The notes beneath the pieces are model-generated. The model was given only the letters and a program-made list of their open reading frames with translations. It was not told where the DNA came from and ran no database searches. Of a stretch of DNA of 64,000 nt, positions 43,498 to 51,649 are shown piece after piece. Position 1 is the stretch's first letter; each line of letters starts with the position of its first letter. The DNA is from CAYQEU01 sp964532005. GTDB taxonomy: Bacteria > Patescibacteriota > Doudnabacteria > UBA920. Position numbers and translations under genes: made by a program. The stretch lies in assembly GCA_964532005.1 (NCBI GenBank), contig CAZHER010000001.1:62001-126000 (forward strand), written 5' to 3'.

Positions 43498-45168
43498 ATG
43501 TTTCGTAAAAGATCTTTTAGGGAGCGATTATGGGAGATTTTGCCAGGGCTTCAAATATGGACTGTTTTTATTGGCGCTATTCTTTTATCTTATTATAAGC
43601 CAGTATGGGCAGCTTCTTTTATCGTTTGTTTTGATCTATATTGGCTTTTGAAAGCAGTAAATGTCTCTTTGCATTTAATTGCCAGTTATAGAAAATTTAG
43701 ATTTTTTGTCACCATAGACTGGCTTGATTATGTTGAACGTTTGGCAAATTTGTCCGATTATACAAAATTTTTAAAGGAGCAGGAAAATAAAAGTTCTATT
43801 AAGCTCCAGCGCAACTATTTTAAGGAAGAAAGAGAGCGCCTGCTTTCCGGAATTGCCCGACCTCTAATTAAAACCGATTATAGAGATTATTACCATTTAG
43901 TAATAATTCCCTTTGTTGATGAAAGCTTCGAAGTTCTTCAATCCACTTTAGACTCCTTGACTAAGTCGCGATATCCAATGGACAGAATAATGGTAATTTT
44001 GGCTACTGAAGAACGAGCCGGCGAGCCTGCACAAGAGGTTGCGGCGAAGATTCGGGAAATATATGCAAAATATTTTTATAAATTTTTCGTAACAGTACAC
44101 CCGGATGGGTTACCTGGCGAGATAAAAGGCAAGAGCGCCAATGCTAGCTATTCCGTGCAGTCGGTAATGCCTGACCTAGAAGCAGACGGCATAGCAATTG
44201 ATCAAGTTTTGGTTGCAAATTTTGACAGCGATACGGTAATTCATCCTCAATATTTTGCTCGAGTAATATACGAATTTTTAACTTCGGAAAAGCCTTACAG
44301 ACGCAGTTATCAGCCAATTACTATATACAACAACAATATTTGGGACAGCCCAGCATTTATCCGCGTGGTATCAGTTTCTAATTCGTTCTGGCAATTTACT
44401 GAAGGATCCCGACCTGATCGACTTCGTACTTTCTCCTCTCATTCCATGACCTTGCGGTCTTTGGTAGATGTAGGTTTTTGGAAAAAAGATTTGATTAATG
44501 AAGATGGGTATATTTTTTGGCAGTGTTATTTACGGTACGATGGTGATTATGCCGTTGTTCCCTTATTGATCCCGGTTTCCTTAGATACTTGTTTGGCCGA
44601 AACTTTTTGGCAAACCTTGAAAAATCAGTACAAACAAAAAAGACGATGGGCTTACAATGTCGAATATTATCCCCATTTGGTTCCGAAACTTTTAAAAAGC
44701 AAGGCGCCACTTTTTGACCGGATGTATAAGCTATGGCAATACGTAGAAGGTGATTTTAACTGGGCTGCTGCCAGTGTATTGATTTCTATTTTGGGGTGGC
44801 TTCCTTTAATGATTGGAGGACAGGAATTTTTACAAAGCGTCGTTGCTTTTAATTTACCACTGGTCACTAAAACTTTAATGACCACCGCAACCTTGTTTTT
44901 GATAGCCAGTGTTTACATTAATTTAATCTTACTGCCGCCCCGACCTAAGAAATACGGAATTAGTAGGAGTATAATGATGTATTTACAATGGTTTTTGGTA
45001 CCAATTGTATCGGTTGTTTTTGGTAGTTTGCCTGCAATTGAAGCTCAGACACGGCTGATGCTCGGGTTTTACCTGGAATTTTTTGTGACTCCCAAAGCTC
45101 GCAAAGGTGAAAATACCGCATTGCAAATGAAGGAAATGCAAACTTCAGCCCCAGTAAAAGGAAACTAA
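43498..45168 (+). CDS. Cellulose-synthase-like GT2 membrane glycosyltransferase
   Basis: 556 residues. Two N-terminal membrane helices, a long cytoplasmic GT2 domain (PFVDESFEVLQSTLDSLTKSRYP; acidic VANFDSDTVIH as the D-x-D; a QYKQKRRWAYN box as the QxxRW acceptor motif), then three or four C-terminal helices. Processive GT2 enzymes of this form polymerise and extrude a polysaccharide. Substrate unknown. Co-transcribed with the WecA-like gene 7 bases later. Confidence 0.85.
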   Translation: MFRKRSFRERLWEILPGLQIWTVFIGAILLSYYKPVWAASFIVCFDLYWLLKAVNVSLHLIASYRKFRFFVTIDWLDYVERLANLSDYTKFLKEQENKSSIKLQRNYFKEERERLLSGIARPLIKTDYRDYYHLVIIPFVDESFEVLQSTLDSLTKSRYPMDRIMVILATEERAGEPAQEVAAKIREIYAKYFYKFFVTVHPDGLPGEIKGKSANASYSVQSVMPDLEADGIAIDQVLVANFDSDTVIHPQYFARVIYEFLTSEKPYRRSYQPITIYNNNIWDSPAFIRVVSVSNSFWQFTEGSRPDRLRTFSSHSMTLRSLVDVGFWKKDLINEDGYIFWQCYLRYDGDYAVVPLLIPVSLDTCLAETFWQTLKNQYKQKRRWAYNVEYYPHLVPKLLKSKAPLFDRMYKLWQYVEGDFNWAAASVLISILGWLPLMIGGQEFLQSVVAFNLPLVTKTLMTTATLFLIASVYINLILLPPRPKKYGISRSIMMYLQWFLVPIVSVVFGSLPAIEAQTRLMLGFYLEFFVTPKARKGENTALQMKEMQTSAPVKGN

Positions 45169-45175
45169 GATTTTG

Positions 45176-46255
45176 ATGTCAATACATTATTTAACCTATT
45201 TTTTTATAGCTCTGGCCTCAGCATTGGTTATAACACCACTAGTTCGTTTTTTAGCTGTGCGTTTGAGGTGTGTAGATATTCCCAGACCGCCACGGAACTT
45301 ACATTCCCGCCCAATTCCCAAGCTTGGTGGACTAGCACTGTTTATTGCTTTTGTTTTGTCGTTGTGTGCATATCTGGTGTATGGCAACCCCGATTTTAAT
45401 ATTATCCCTTTAAAGTTTTTTGTCGCAATTATTGGCGGTGCAGCAGTCCTTATGATAGGAGGTTATTTGGATGACAGATATGATTTGTCCGCAAAGTATC
45501 TATGGATTTTTCCTGCACTAGCATCGCTGGTAGGTGTGTATGCCGGTATTGGGGTAGGTATCACATTTATTACCAACCCATTTGGTGCGCCGATTTCTCT
45601 AGATTTCGGAGTGCTCGGAATACCAGCATCGGCAGTTTTTGTCTGGTTTTGGATGGTTGGAATGATGTTTACTACAAAATTTTTAGATGGTATAGACGGT
45701 TTGACTGGAGGGATTTCCTTCATTGCAGGGTTTGCTTTGTTTTTACTTTCGCTCGGTCCAACAGTTAACCAACCCATGACAGCAACTTTAGCAATTATAT
45801 TTTGCGGAGCTTTGCTTGGTTACCTGGTCTATAGTTTTTATCCCGCAACTATTTTTTTCGGAGAGGGCGGCAGTACCCTAACCGGTTTTATCCTCGGGGC
45901 ATTGTCTATAATTTTAGGAGGAAAAATTGCCACCGCGCTTTTGGTTATGGGTATTCCTATTCTCGATGTGGCTTGGGTAATTACCCAGCGTATTTTTAGG
46001 GGTAAAAGCCCTTTTAAAGGAGATCGACTGCATTTGCATTTTCGTTTGTTGGATTTAGGGTTTTCCCAGCGCCAAACAGTTTTAATATTATACGCAATAT
46101 CCGCTTTGTTTGGACTGACTGCAGTTTATTTGCAAAGCTTCGGTAAGCTAGTTGCGCTTTTGATTCTATTCACAGTAATGGTGGCGCTTGGCGTGGCAGT
46201 TGTTTCTTTGTACAAAAGGAGAGAGAATGCAAAGCCGATCCAAAAACCGGATTGA
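45176..46255 (+). CDS. MraY/WecA-family polyprenyl-phosphate sugar-1-phosphate transferase
   Basis: 359 residues from ATG 45176, about 10-11 membrane helices. Cytoplasmic loops carry RPPRNLHSRPIPKLGGLALF, GGYLDDRYDLS (Mg-binding DD), KFLDGIDGLTGG and KGDRLHLHFRLLDLGFS, closer to WecA/TagO than to MraY. Starts lipid-linked glycan synthesis by loading a sugar-phosphate on undecaprenyl-phosphate. Its 3' end contains the -35 box of cassette B. Confidence 0.9.
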   Translation: MSIHYLTYFFIALASALVITPLVRFLAVRLRCVDIPRPPRNLHSRPIPKLGGLALFIAFVLSLCAYLVYGNPDFNIIPLKFFVAIIGGAAVLMIGGYLDDRYDLSAKYLWIFPALASLVGVYAGIGVGITFITNPFGAPISLDFGVLGIPASAVFVWFWMVGMMFTTKFLDGIDGLTGGISFIAGFALFLLSLGPTVNQPMTATLAIIFCGALLGYLVYSFYPATIFFGEGGSTLTGFILGALSIILGGKIATALLVMGIPILDVAWVITQRIFRGKSPFKGDRLHLHFRLLDLGFSQRQTVLILYAISALFGLTAVYLQSFGKLVALLILFTVMVALGVAVVSLYKRRENAKPIQKPD

Positions 46256-46280
46256 CAAAATTAAAATTTTTTGAGATAAT
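46252..46280 (+). promoter_or_regulatory. Cassette B promoter
   Basis: TTGACA (46252-46257), 17-base spacer, GATAAT (46275-46280). The -35 overlaps the upstream stop codon. The last part, TGAGATAAT, matches the end of the cassette C promoter exactly. Confidence 0.8.
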
Positions 46281-46348
46281 GCCACACGGTAATTCCTATT
46301 CAGGGATTTTATTTTGCCCACGGGCATAAAACTAGGAGGATAAACAAA

Positions 46349-46693
46349 GTGGCAAAGAAAGTTGCCAAGAGTGCAAAGAAAAAAGTTCTTGCAGTAAAAA
46401 TTGAGCAACCCCCGACAATCTGCAAGGAACTGAAAATACAGGTTTACGCCCTGAATTGGATACGTGTAGAACGCCTGTTTCGCAAGAACAGCCATAGCCC
46501 AAAGGCAGAGTGGAAAGGAAAGAATATTTCCATTTTGGCAATTGAAGGTTATGGTCGCCGCCGCGACAGAATCAGACAGGATAAAACCATCACAGAGTCA
46601 GTCCGCCGAGCTAAGATCTACGATCTAGAGAAAGCCCTGGACCGGTTTGTGATAAACTACACCTGCTATATGGGCAAGTTAATCTGTAAGTAG
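46349..46693 (+). CDS. Orphan basic 114-residue protein, cassette B
   Basis: GTG start with AGGAGG (46334-46339) 9 bases upstream, the strongest Shine-Dalgarno in the window. The product has a Lys/Ala-rich, histone-tail-like start (AKKVAKSAKKKVLAVK), then PPTICKELKIQVYALNWIRVERLF, GRRRDRIRQDKTITESVRR and a C-terminus with CYMGKLICK. Strongly basic with aromatic residues, so nucleic-acid or ribosome binding is plausible (inference). No family recognised. A leader of about 60 bases contains a short GC hairpin near 46315-46326. A strong terminator follows. Sits between the WecA-like gene and rplU but is transcribed independently. Confidence 0.65.
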   Translation: MAKKVAKSAKKKVLAVKIEQPPTICKELKIQVYALNWIRVERLFRKNSHSPKAEWKGKNISILAIEGYGRRRDRIRQDKTITESVRRAKIYDLEKALDRFVINYTCYMGKLICK

Positions 46694-46705
46694 CAACCTC
46701 ATTTC

Positions 46706-46745
46706 AGCGCCGGAGAACCCTCAATTCCCCGGCGCTTGTGTTTTA
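46706..46745 (+). terminator. Terminator of cassette B
   Basis: Eight-bp GC-rich stem (46706-46713 with 46729-46736), then TTGTGTTTTATT. Confidence 0.85.
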
Positions 46746-46774
46746 TTGACATTTATTGGTATTTTTGGTAGAAT
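46746..46774 (+). promoter_or_regulatory. rplU promoter
   Basis: TTGACA (46746-46751), 17-base spacer, TAGAAT (46769-46774), with a leader of about 33 bases lacking a Shine-Dalgarno. Confidence 0.75.
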
Positions 46775-46812
46775 TATTCAGTATTTATTTAAATAATCTT
46801 TATATATAAATT

Positions 46813-47118
46813 ATGATCGCAATTATACAGACTGGCGGAAAGCAGTATTTGGTTTCCAAAGGAGATAAAATTCAGGTAGAAAAGTTGGCAGGGGAAAAGG
46901 ACACTGTTTTGATCTTTGATAAAGTGTTGGCTACTTTTGACGGTAGCAAATATCAGCTGGGAAAACCTTTTCTAGATGGAGCTAAAGTTGAAGGCAAAGT
47001 GTTAAGCCAGGGTCGTGGCGACAAGATCCGCGTTTTCAAGTATAAGGCTAAAAGCAAATATCGACGCACCCAAGGACATCGCCAGAGCTATACCGAAGTA
47101 GAAATTACTAAAATTTAG
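46813..47118 (+). CDS. rplU: Ribosomal protein bL21
   Basis: 101 residues. IAIIQTGGKQYLVSKGDKIQVEKL at the start and the C-terminal KYKAKSKYRRTQGHRQSYTEVEI are diagnostic. Binds 23S rRNA in the large subunit. The usual partner rpmA (bL27) does not follow; instead two terminators do. Confidence 0.97.
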   Translation: MIAIIQTGGKQYLVSKGDKIQVEKLAGEKDTVLIFDKVLATFDGSKYQLGKPFLDGAKVEGKVLSQGRGDKIRVFKYKAKSKYRRTQGHRQSYTEVEITKI

Positions 47119-47129
47119 TTCTAGATTTC

Positions 47130-47156
47130 AAAACCCGCAACGGTGGGTTTTAAATT
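47130..47156 (+). terminator. First terminator after rplU
   Basis: Seven-bp stem (47130-47136 with 47145-47151) and short T/A tail. Confidence 0.6.
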
Positions 47157-47165
47157 TACCCAATA

Positions 47166-47198
47166 CAAAGACCTCCTGAATAAGGAGGTCTTTGTTTA
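47166..47198. terminator. Bidirectional terminator between rplU and the GT2 gene
   Basis: Perfect 11-bp stem (47166-47176 with 47184-47194). It directly precedes the stop of the convergent GT2 gene and carries T-rich sides, so it can serve both strands. Confidence 0.8.
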
Positions 47199-48101
47199 CT
47201 TGCTAATAGACTTGTCGGTTTTAAAATGGTTCACAACCAGCTTCAACCAATATCTAGACCAGATTCCCAAATATACAAAAATAGTCATCAGAAGATTGGA
47301 CTTATGTCTGTAATGTTTATTGTAGTAGATCCACATGGCGTTGTGAAAATGGTATAGTGCAAATTTGGAAGCCTTTTTAGAAGACTGGCCTTTGTAGTGG
47401 TAGGAATAAGTTTTAGGGTAGTACCAAATTTTGTATCCTGCTTTGCGAGTTCTGTAGCAAAGATCTACATCTTCGCCGTACATAAAAAAATCTTCATCAA
47501 ATCCGCCAACTCTGCGGTAGCATTCGCGGGATATCATCATATATGCTCCAACAATGCAGTCAACTTGAGTTTCTTGGTCAACGTGTTTGTTTAGCACATT
47601 GTAAGCCCCAAACTTTTTCGGAAATAAATATTGCAATCCCGATAGTCTGTAGAAAGCAACTTTTGGGTTTGGTTCGCTACGTCTGGAGGCCCAGTCAATT
47701 TCTCCGTTGGCTTTAATGAGCTTACAGGAGGACATACCAATATTGGGATGGGCTTTCATGAAATCAACCATAACCTGGAAGATGTCTTCGGCAAGTTTTG
47801 TGTCTGGGTTCAATAGCAATAGGTAGTCGCCTTTAGCTATTGCCATCCCTTTGTTATTGCCTTTGCCAAACCCTTCATTTGTATTTTCAATAAGGGTAGT
47901 TTTTTCAGCAATTTCAGGGTTGCTTAAATACTGTTCGCGAATCATTTCTAGCGTTCCGTCGCGCGAGTCATTGTCCACTATTATTACTTCATAATTGTAT
48001 TGTGTTTTAGACGCATAGACAGCATCCAAAGTGACGCGCATTTCGTCTTTAGCGCGGTAGGGAACTATGATAATTGACAGGTCGATATGTTTTGGATCCA
48101 T
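47196..48101 (-). CDS. GT2 glycosyltransferase, rhamnosyltransferase-like
   Basis: 301 residues. GT-A fold: SIIIVPYRAKDEMRVTLDAV, VDNDSRDGT, NTNEGFGKGNNKGM, the acidic LLLNPDTKL and FFMYGEDVDLCYR. This pattern is common in WbbL/RfbF-type rhamnosyltransferases. A C-terminal amphipathic or membrane-associated segment follows. Near the rml genes, so dTDP-rhamnose is a likely donor (inference). 15 bases downstream of a second GT2. Confidence 0.85.
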   Translation of the reverse strand: MDPKHIDLSIIIVPYRAKDEMRVTLDAVYASKTQYNYEVIIVDNDSRDGTLEMIREQYLSNPEIAEKTTLIENTNEGFGKGNNKGMAIAKGDYLLLLNPDTKLAEDIFQVMVDFMKAHPNIGMSSCKLIKANGEIDWASRRSEPNPKVAFYRLSGLQYLFPKKFGAYNVLNKHVDQETQVDCIVGAYMMISRECYRRVGGFDEDFFMYGEDVDLCYRTRKAGYKIWYYPKTYSYHYKGQSSKKASKFALYHFHNAMWIYYNKHYRHKSNLLMTIFVYLGIWSRYWLKLVVNHFKTDKSISK

Positions 48102-48116
48102 AACAGTAATTTAATA

Positions 48117-49118
48117 TTATGTAAATAATTTGGCTAATTCAGTTTTTGAAATTTTACGGTTTTGGGCTATGGCTTTTCTTTTTCTCCACATTACCGGAAG
48201 TTGCTTGAGCATTTCCGGTATGGCAGCCAAAGTTGAAGTTTCAAAAAATAAAATAAATGCATGCATTGCCAGTTCTCGGATGAAGAATTGTGGATAAAAC
48301 CAAGGCGTATTTTTTAAAAACAGGAATATATGGTTTTTATAGTTTAGTTTGCGCACCCGCGGATTTATGGATTTGTGAAATTTTAGGAATGAGAAAAATT
48401 TTTTATACCCACCTGGGCTGGAGCCAGCGGCGCGGCCATGGTAGGCCACGGCTTTGGGAACAAAAGCACATTTCCATCCAGCATTTGTCATACGAAAACC
48501 TAGGTCCACATCTTCCCAGTAAGAATGAAAATCTTCGTCATAGTATTCAAACCGGCCGTCCTCGCGCTTGAATTTCACATCTTCCAAAGCTGACTTTCGA
48601 TACATTGGACCTGCTCCAGATACTGCAACTACAGAAATTTGGTTGTCATACTGGCCATCATCAACTTCATGTTGTCCTCTGTCCCGTCCGCGGCCCGATT
48701 TAGAATACACAACACCAGTGGTATCTATTATATTTAGAGGTTTATTGTTTTCAAAATCATAACGCAGAAGTTTGCCGGTTGCAGCCCCGACCTTAGGGTC
48801 TGCCCCGAACACTTTTAGCATTTCTTCTACGTATGTTGGTGTCATTATCAGGTCCGGATTAACCAGTTGGAAGAATTCAGAATTACTTTGTGCAAAATAT
48901 TCATTGTGCCCGCGCGAGAAACCTATGTTGTATCCAGGGTCTATTATCTTTACCTGTGGAAAATGTTCTTTTATGTATTCTTTGCTGTTGTCGTCATTTC
49001 CAGCAATAACTGCAACGAATTCCGTGTCTTTGTAGGTTTGGTTGAGAGCTGCGGTAAAGACCGGCTGAATAAATTTTATACTGTTATACACAACTTGTAT
49101 TAAGGTAACTCTGGGCAT
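48117..49118 (-). CDS. GT2 glycosyltransferase
   Basis: 333 residues. VTLIQVVYNSIKFIQPVFTA, NIGFSRGHNEYF, FQLVNPDLIMTPTYVEEML and DFHSYWEDVDLGFRMTNAGW show the GT-A core with an NPD acidic motif and EDVD catalytic region. The C-terminal third is long and basic, probably membrane-associated. Pairs with the previous GT2 in one operon. Confidence 0.85.
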   Translation of the reverse strand: MPRVTLIQVVYNSIKFIQPVFTAALNQTYKDTEFVAVIAGNDDNSKEYIKEHFPQVKIIDPGYNIGFSRGHNEYFAQSNSEFFQLVNPDLIMTPTYVEEMLKVFGADPKVGAATGKLLRYDFENNKPLNIIDTTGVVYSKSGRGRDRGQHEVDDGQYDNQISVVAVSGAGPMYRKSALEDVKFKREDGRFEYYDEDFHSYWEDVDLGFRMTNAGWKCAFVPKAVAYHGRAAGSSPGGYKKFFSFLKFHKSINPRVRKLNYKNHIFLFLKNTPWFYPQFFIRELAMHAFILFFETSTLAAIPEMLKQLPVMWRKRKAIAQNRKISKTELAKLFT

Positions 49119-49160
49119 AAAAATACTTAATTTAGCTTAATTATAGCAAAATTTGACTCA

Positions 49161-49193
49161 AAAAAAAGCAGGACAAACTGTGGGAGTTTGTCC
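49161..49193 (-). terminator. Terminator of cassette C
   Basis: On the minus strand an 8-bp stem (49193-49186 with 49178-49171) leads into TGC and T8. An outer AAAGCAG/CTGCTTT pairing (to about 49210) can extend it. Confidence 0.85.
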
Positions 49194-49226
49194 GTACTTT
49201 ACCTGCTTTGTGCAGCATGAAATCAA

Positions 49227-49862
49227 TCAGACGCGGAACAGGGCAAATGCCAAGCATTCTGCAAGGTGTGGGTTGACATCGCCTTTGGTAAGAGCGATGT
49301 ACAGGTCGGCGAACGAAGCCCAAAATTCGTTATTGAGATTGCCGCCCTTGTAGGCATTAACCTCTTTTTTCTTGTATAGAACGCCGATCCGATTGGTTTT
49401 GTTGTGGTAACGCCCGCCATCTGCAGGCATAATACCCCAACTCACCCATTCGTTCCCATAGAGTTCTGCTCGCGGTGGCAGTTTGCCACCATGTGCTGCT
49501 CTCAAGTTGCTTTCGCTTGCCTGAAGAGTTGGACCAAGCAGAATGTGGTTTTTGTCGTAAGGGTTTCCCGGCTCTTCACGGGCGGTTACCAGACAGTGAT
49601 GCCCATCTGTTACGAGAACCAGCACCCCTGGACCAGTCGTATCTTCCAGCATCGGCTGGTTCCACTCTGCAACTTCTCGGCTCCCGGTCTGGACATAAAA
49701 CCCTGCCAAGCGGAAAAACTTTCCATCGCTTCGGCTGTATTCCCACCGTCCGTCGTTGTTTCTGTATGCCCACGGCTCAATACCATCGAGCGAGCCTGGG
49801 CTTACAACCATTGTTGAATTGGCTCTTTGTTCTTCGAGCCATTTTTCCAATTGTGTTTTCAT
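49227..49862 (-). CDS. Half-length NDP-hexose 2,3-dehydratase family protein, cassette C
   Basis: 211 residues. The middle matches the NDP-hexose 2,3-dehydratase family (EvaA type): AEWNQPMLEDTTGPG, DGHHCLVTAREEPGN, and LLGPTLQASESNLRAAHGG correspond to the family's W-x-QP...G, EPGN and PTxQ-x-SxSN motifs. Known members remove the C2 hydroxyl of dTDP-4-keto-6-deoxyglucose and are about 450 residues with two such repeats; here one repeat is present. It lies next to rmlBCDA, whose RmlB makes that substrate. GGAGG lies 14 bases before the ATG, a long spacer, so the start is uncertain. Own promoter and terminator. It could be a sugar-binding relic or a homodimeric minimal enzyme. Confidence 0.75.
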   Translation of the reverse strand: MKTQLEKWLEEQRANSTMVVSPGSLDGIEPWAYRNNDGRWEYSRSDGKFFRLAGFYVQTGSREVAEWNQPMLEDTTGPGVLVLVTDGHHCLVTAREEPGNPYDKNHILLGPTLQASESNLRAAHGGKLPPRAELYGNEWVSWGIMPADGGRYHNKTNRIGVLYKKKEVNAYKGGNLNNEFWASFADLYIALTKGDVNPHLAECLAFALFRV

Positions 49863-49964
49863 TATTACTGCAATTTCCTCCAAATGTTCTTTGTATTTAC
49901 TTTACCCAAACCAAACTCAGGCTTGGGTTAAGCAGGCAGTTTTAAAAAGCAAAACTGGCTAAAA

Positions 49965-49993
49965 ATTATCTCACAAAATATCTGTTTTGTCAA
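49965..49993 (-). promoter_or_regulatory. Cassette C promoter
   Basis: Minus strand TTGACA (49993-49988), 17-base spacer, GATAAT (49970-49965). The leader of about 96 bases contains CAGTTTT/AAAACTG and ACCCAA/TTGGGT hairpins before the GGAGG. Confidence 0.8.
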
Positions 49994-50035
49994 CTCTGTG
50001 AGTCGTAGTTGTTGGTTAAAATAAATCTAAAATCT

Positions 50036-50044
50036 TGCTATAAT
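50036..50044 (+). promoter_or_regulatory. rml operon promoter (extended -10)
   Basis: TGCTATAAT with TATAAT at 50039-50044. The rmlB ATG at 50052 lies 7 bases after, so the mRNA is leaderless. It points away from the cassette C promoter. Confidence 0.7.
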
Positions 50045-50051
50045 TAACATT

Positions 50052-51068
50052 ATGAAATTACTTGTTACCGGTGCAGCCGGATTCATTGGTTCAAATTTTG
50101 CAAGGTATTGGGCAGAAAATTATCCTCAAGACGAAATGGTGGTTTTAGACAAGCTTACCTATGCAGGCAATCGCGCCAATCTAGAACCACAACCCCAAAA
50201 TCATACTTTTATTGAAGGCGATATTGCCGACGAAGCCATTGTAAGAAGGGCCATGCAAGGTTGTGATACTGTAGTCCATTTTGCCGCCGAAAGTCATGTC
50301 GACCGAAGTATTACCGATCCTTATGTTTTTACGCGCACCAATGTGCTCGGAACCAATGTTTTACTCGAAGTAGCCAGACAGCTAGGTGTTAAAAGATTTC
50401 ATCATGTTTCAACCGATGAAGTTTTTGGAGCGATTCCTTTGGACCAAGCAGTTAAATTTAACGAAACCACCCCATACGACCCGAGCAGCGCTTACTCTGC
50501 CAGTAAAGCAGGAAGCGACCATTTAGTGCGTGCATATAGCAGAACATATGGTTTACCAGTTACCATAAGCAACTGTACTAACAATTATGGTCCTTACATG
50601 TATCCAGAAAAATTTATACCGCGATCCATTATCCGGTTGCTTAATGGAGAAAATGTTCGATTGTATGCTCCAGGAAATCAAGTTCGCGACTGGTTGTTTG
50701 TCCGTGACCACTGTCGGGCCATTGACTTGATTTTGCAAAAAGGAAAAGTTGGTGAAACTTACTGCATCGGCGGGATGACCCAAGAAATTACCAACAAGCA
50801 AGTGGCAGAAACTATTATTCGTCTCATGGGTTTGCCAGAAAACAGGCTGGAAATGATTACCGACCGTCCTGGTCATGACGAAAAATATGCGTTGGACTGG
50901 AGCAAAATTAACACCGAACTTGATTGGAAACCAGAATACGACTTTGAGGCCGGCCTCAAAGAAACAATAGGTTGGTACACTAATAACCGCCAATGGTGGG
51001 AAGAAACTGCCCGAGAAAGCGAACAGTTTTACCAGAAAAAAGGCGAAGCTGTTATAGAACAAAAATAA
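50052..51068 (+). CDS. rmlB: dTDP-glucose 4,6-dehydratase
   Basis: 338 residues. Extended SDR: NAD loop TGAAGFIGSNFARYW, DKLTYAGNRANLEP, HFAAESHVDRSI, HVSTDEVFG, and the YSASKAGSDHLVRAY catalytic Tyr-x3-Lys. Converts dTDP-glucose to the 4-keto-6-deoxy form, the branch point for rhamnose and possibly for the dehydratase-like protein next door. First gene of rmlBCDA. Confidence 0.97.
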   Translation: MKLLVTGAAGFIGSNFARYWAENYPQDEMVVLDKLTYAGNRANLEPQPQNHTFIEGDIADEAIVRRAMQGCDTVVHFAAESHVDRSITDPYVFTRTNVLGTNVLLEVARQLGVKRFHHVSTDEVFGAIPLDQAVKFNETTPYDPSSAYSASKAGSDHLVRAYSRTYGLPVTISNCTNNYGPYMYPEKFIPRSIIRLLNGENVRLYAPGNQVRDWLFVRDHCRAIDLILQKGKVGETYCIGGMTQEITNKQVAETIIRLMGLPENRLEMITDRPGHDEKYALDWSKINTELDWKPEYDFEAGLKETIGWYTNNRQWWEETARESEQFYQKKGEAVIEQK

Positions 51069-51078
51069 TTTTTTAGAA

Positions 51079-51645
51079 ATGAAAGAAGAAAATTCACAAC
51101 CGGAAGATTTTATTACCAACACCGAACTTCAAGATGTATTGGTAATTTCCAGGCCAACATTTCCAGATGACCGCGGATTTTTCCGTGAGTCTTTCCGCAA
51201 AGCCGACTTGGAAGCCCGTCTAGGGGAAGCGGTGGAATTTGTTCAGGCCAACCATTCAAGGTCAGTAAAAAATACTTTGCGCGGGGTTCATATTGCTCCA
51301 TGGCATAAACTGGTAAGTGTAACGCGAGGTGAAGTGCAGGCGGTAATTGTAGATGCCCGTCCAGACTCACCGACTTTTGGCAAACATTTTTCTTTGGTGA
51401 TAGGCGACTCTAACCGGTCTTCGATATTTATTCCAGCTGGGTGTGGCAACTCATTTGCAGTTTTAAGCGACGAAGCAGACTATACATATTTAACAACTGA
51501 CTATTGGGCTCCAGGAAAAGAGCACAGCGTAAAATATAATGATCCAGACTTGGCAATACCTTGGCAAATCACAGAGCCCGTTGTGTCTGACCGCGACCAG
51601 TCATGCCCGTCTTTGCGCGAAGTATATCCCGATAAATTCAAATAA
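51079..51645 (+). CDS. rmlC: dTDP-4-dehydrorhamnose 3,5-epimerase
   Basis: 188 residues. Cupin fold with PDDRGFFRESFRKADLEARLG, QANHSRSVKNTLRGVHIAPWHK (catalytic His), RGEVQAVIVDARPDSPTFGKH, FIPAGCGNSFAVLSDEADYTYLTTDYWAPGKE. The usual RGLHYQ reads RGVHIAPW, a small variation. Second step of the pathway. Confidence 0.93.
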   Translation: MKEENSQPEDFITNTELQDVLVISRPTFPDDRGFFRESFRKADLEARLGEAVEFVQANHSRSVKNTLRGVHIAPWHKLVSVTRGEVQAVIVDARPDSPTFGKHFSLVIGDSNRSSIFIPAGCGNSFAVLSDEADYTYLTTDYWAPGKEHSVKYNDPDLAIPWQITEPVVSDRDQSCPSLREVYPDKFK

Positions 51646-51649
51646 ACTA

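Noticed and set aside
46279..46329. ATG-led 16-codon frame at the start of cassette B
   Set aside because: The ATG overlaps the -10 box, so it would not be in the transcript from that promoter; not counted as a leader peptide.
49404..49945. Plus-strand frames of 137-156 codons
   Set aside because: Antisense to the NDP-hexose 2,3-dehydratase homologue, whose motifs fix the true strand.
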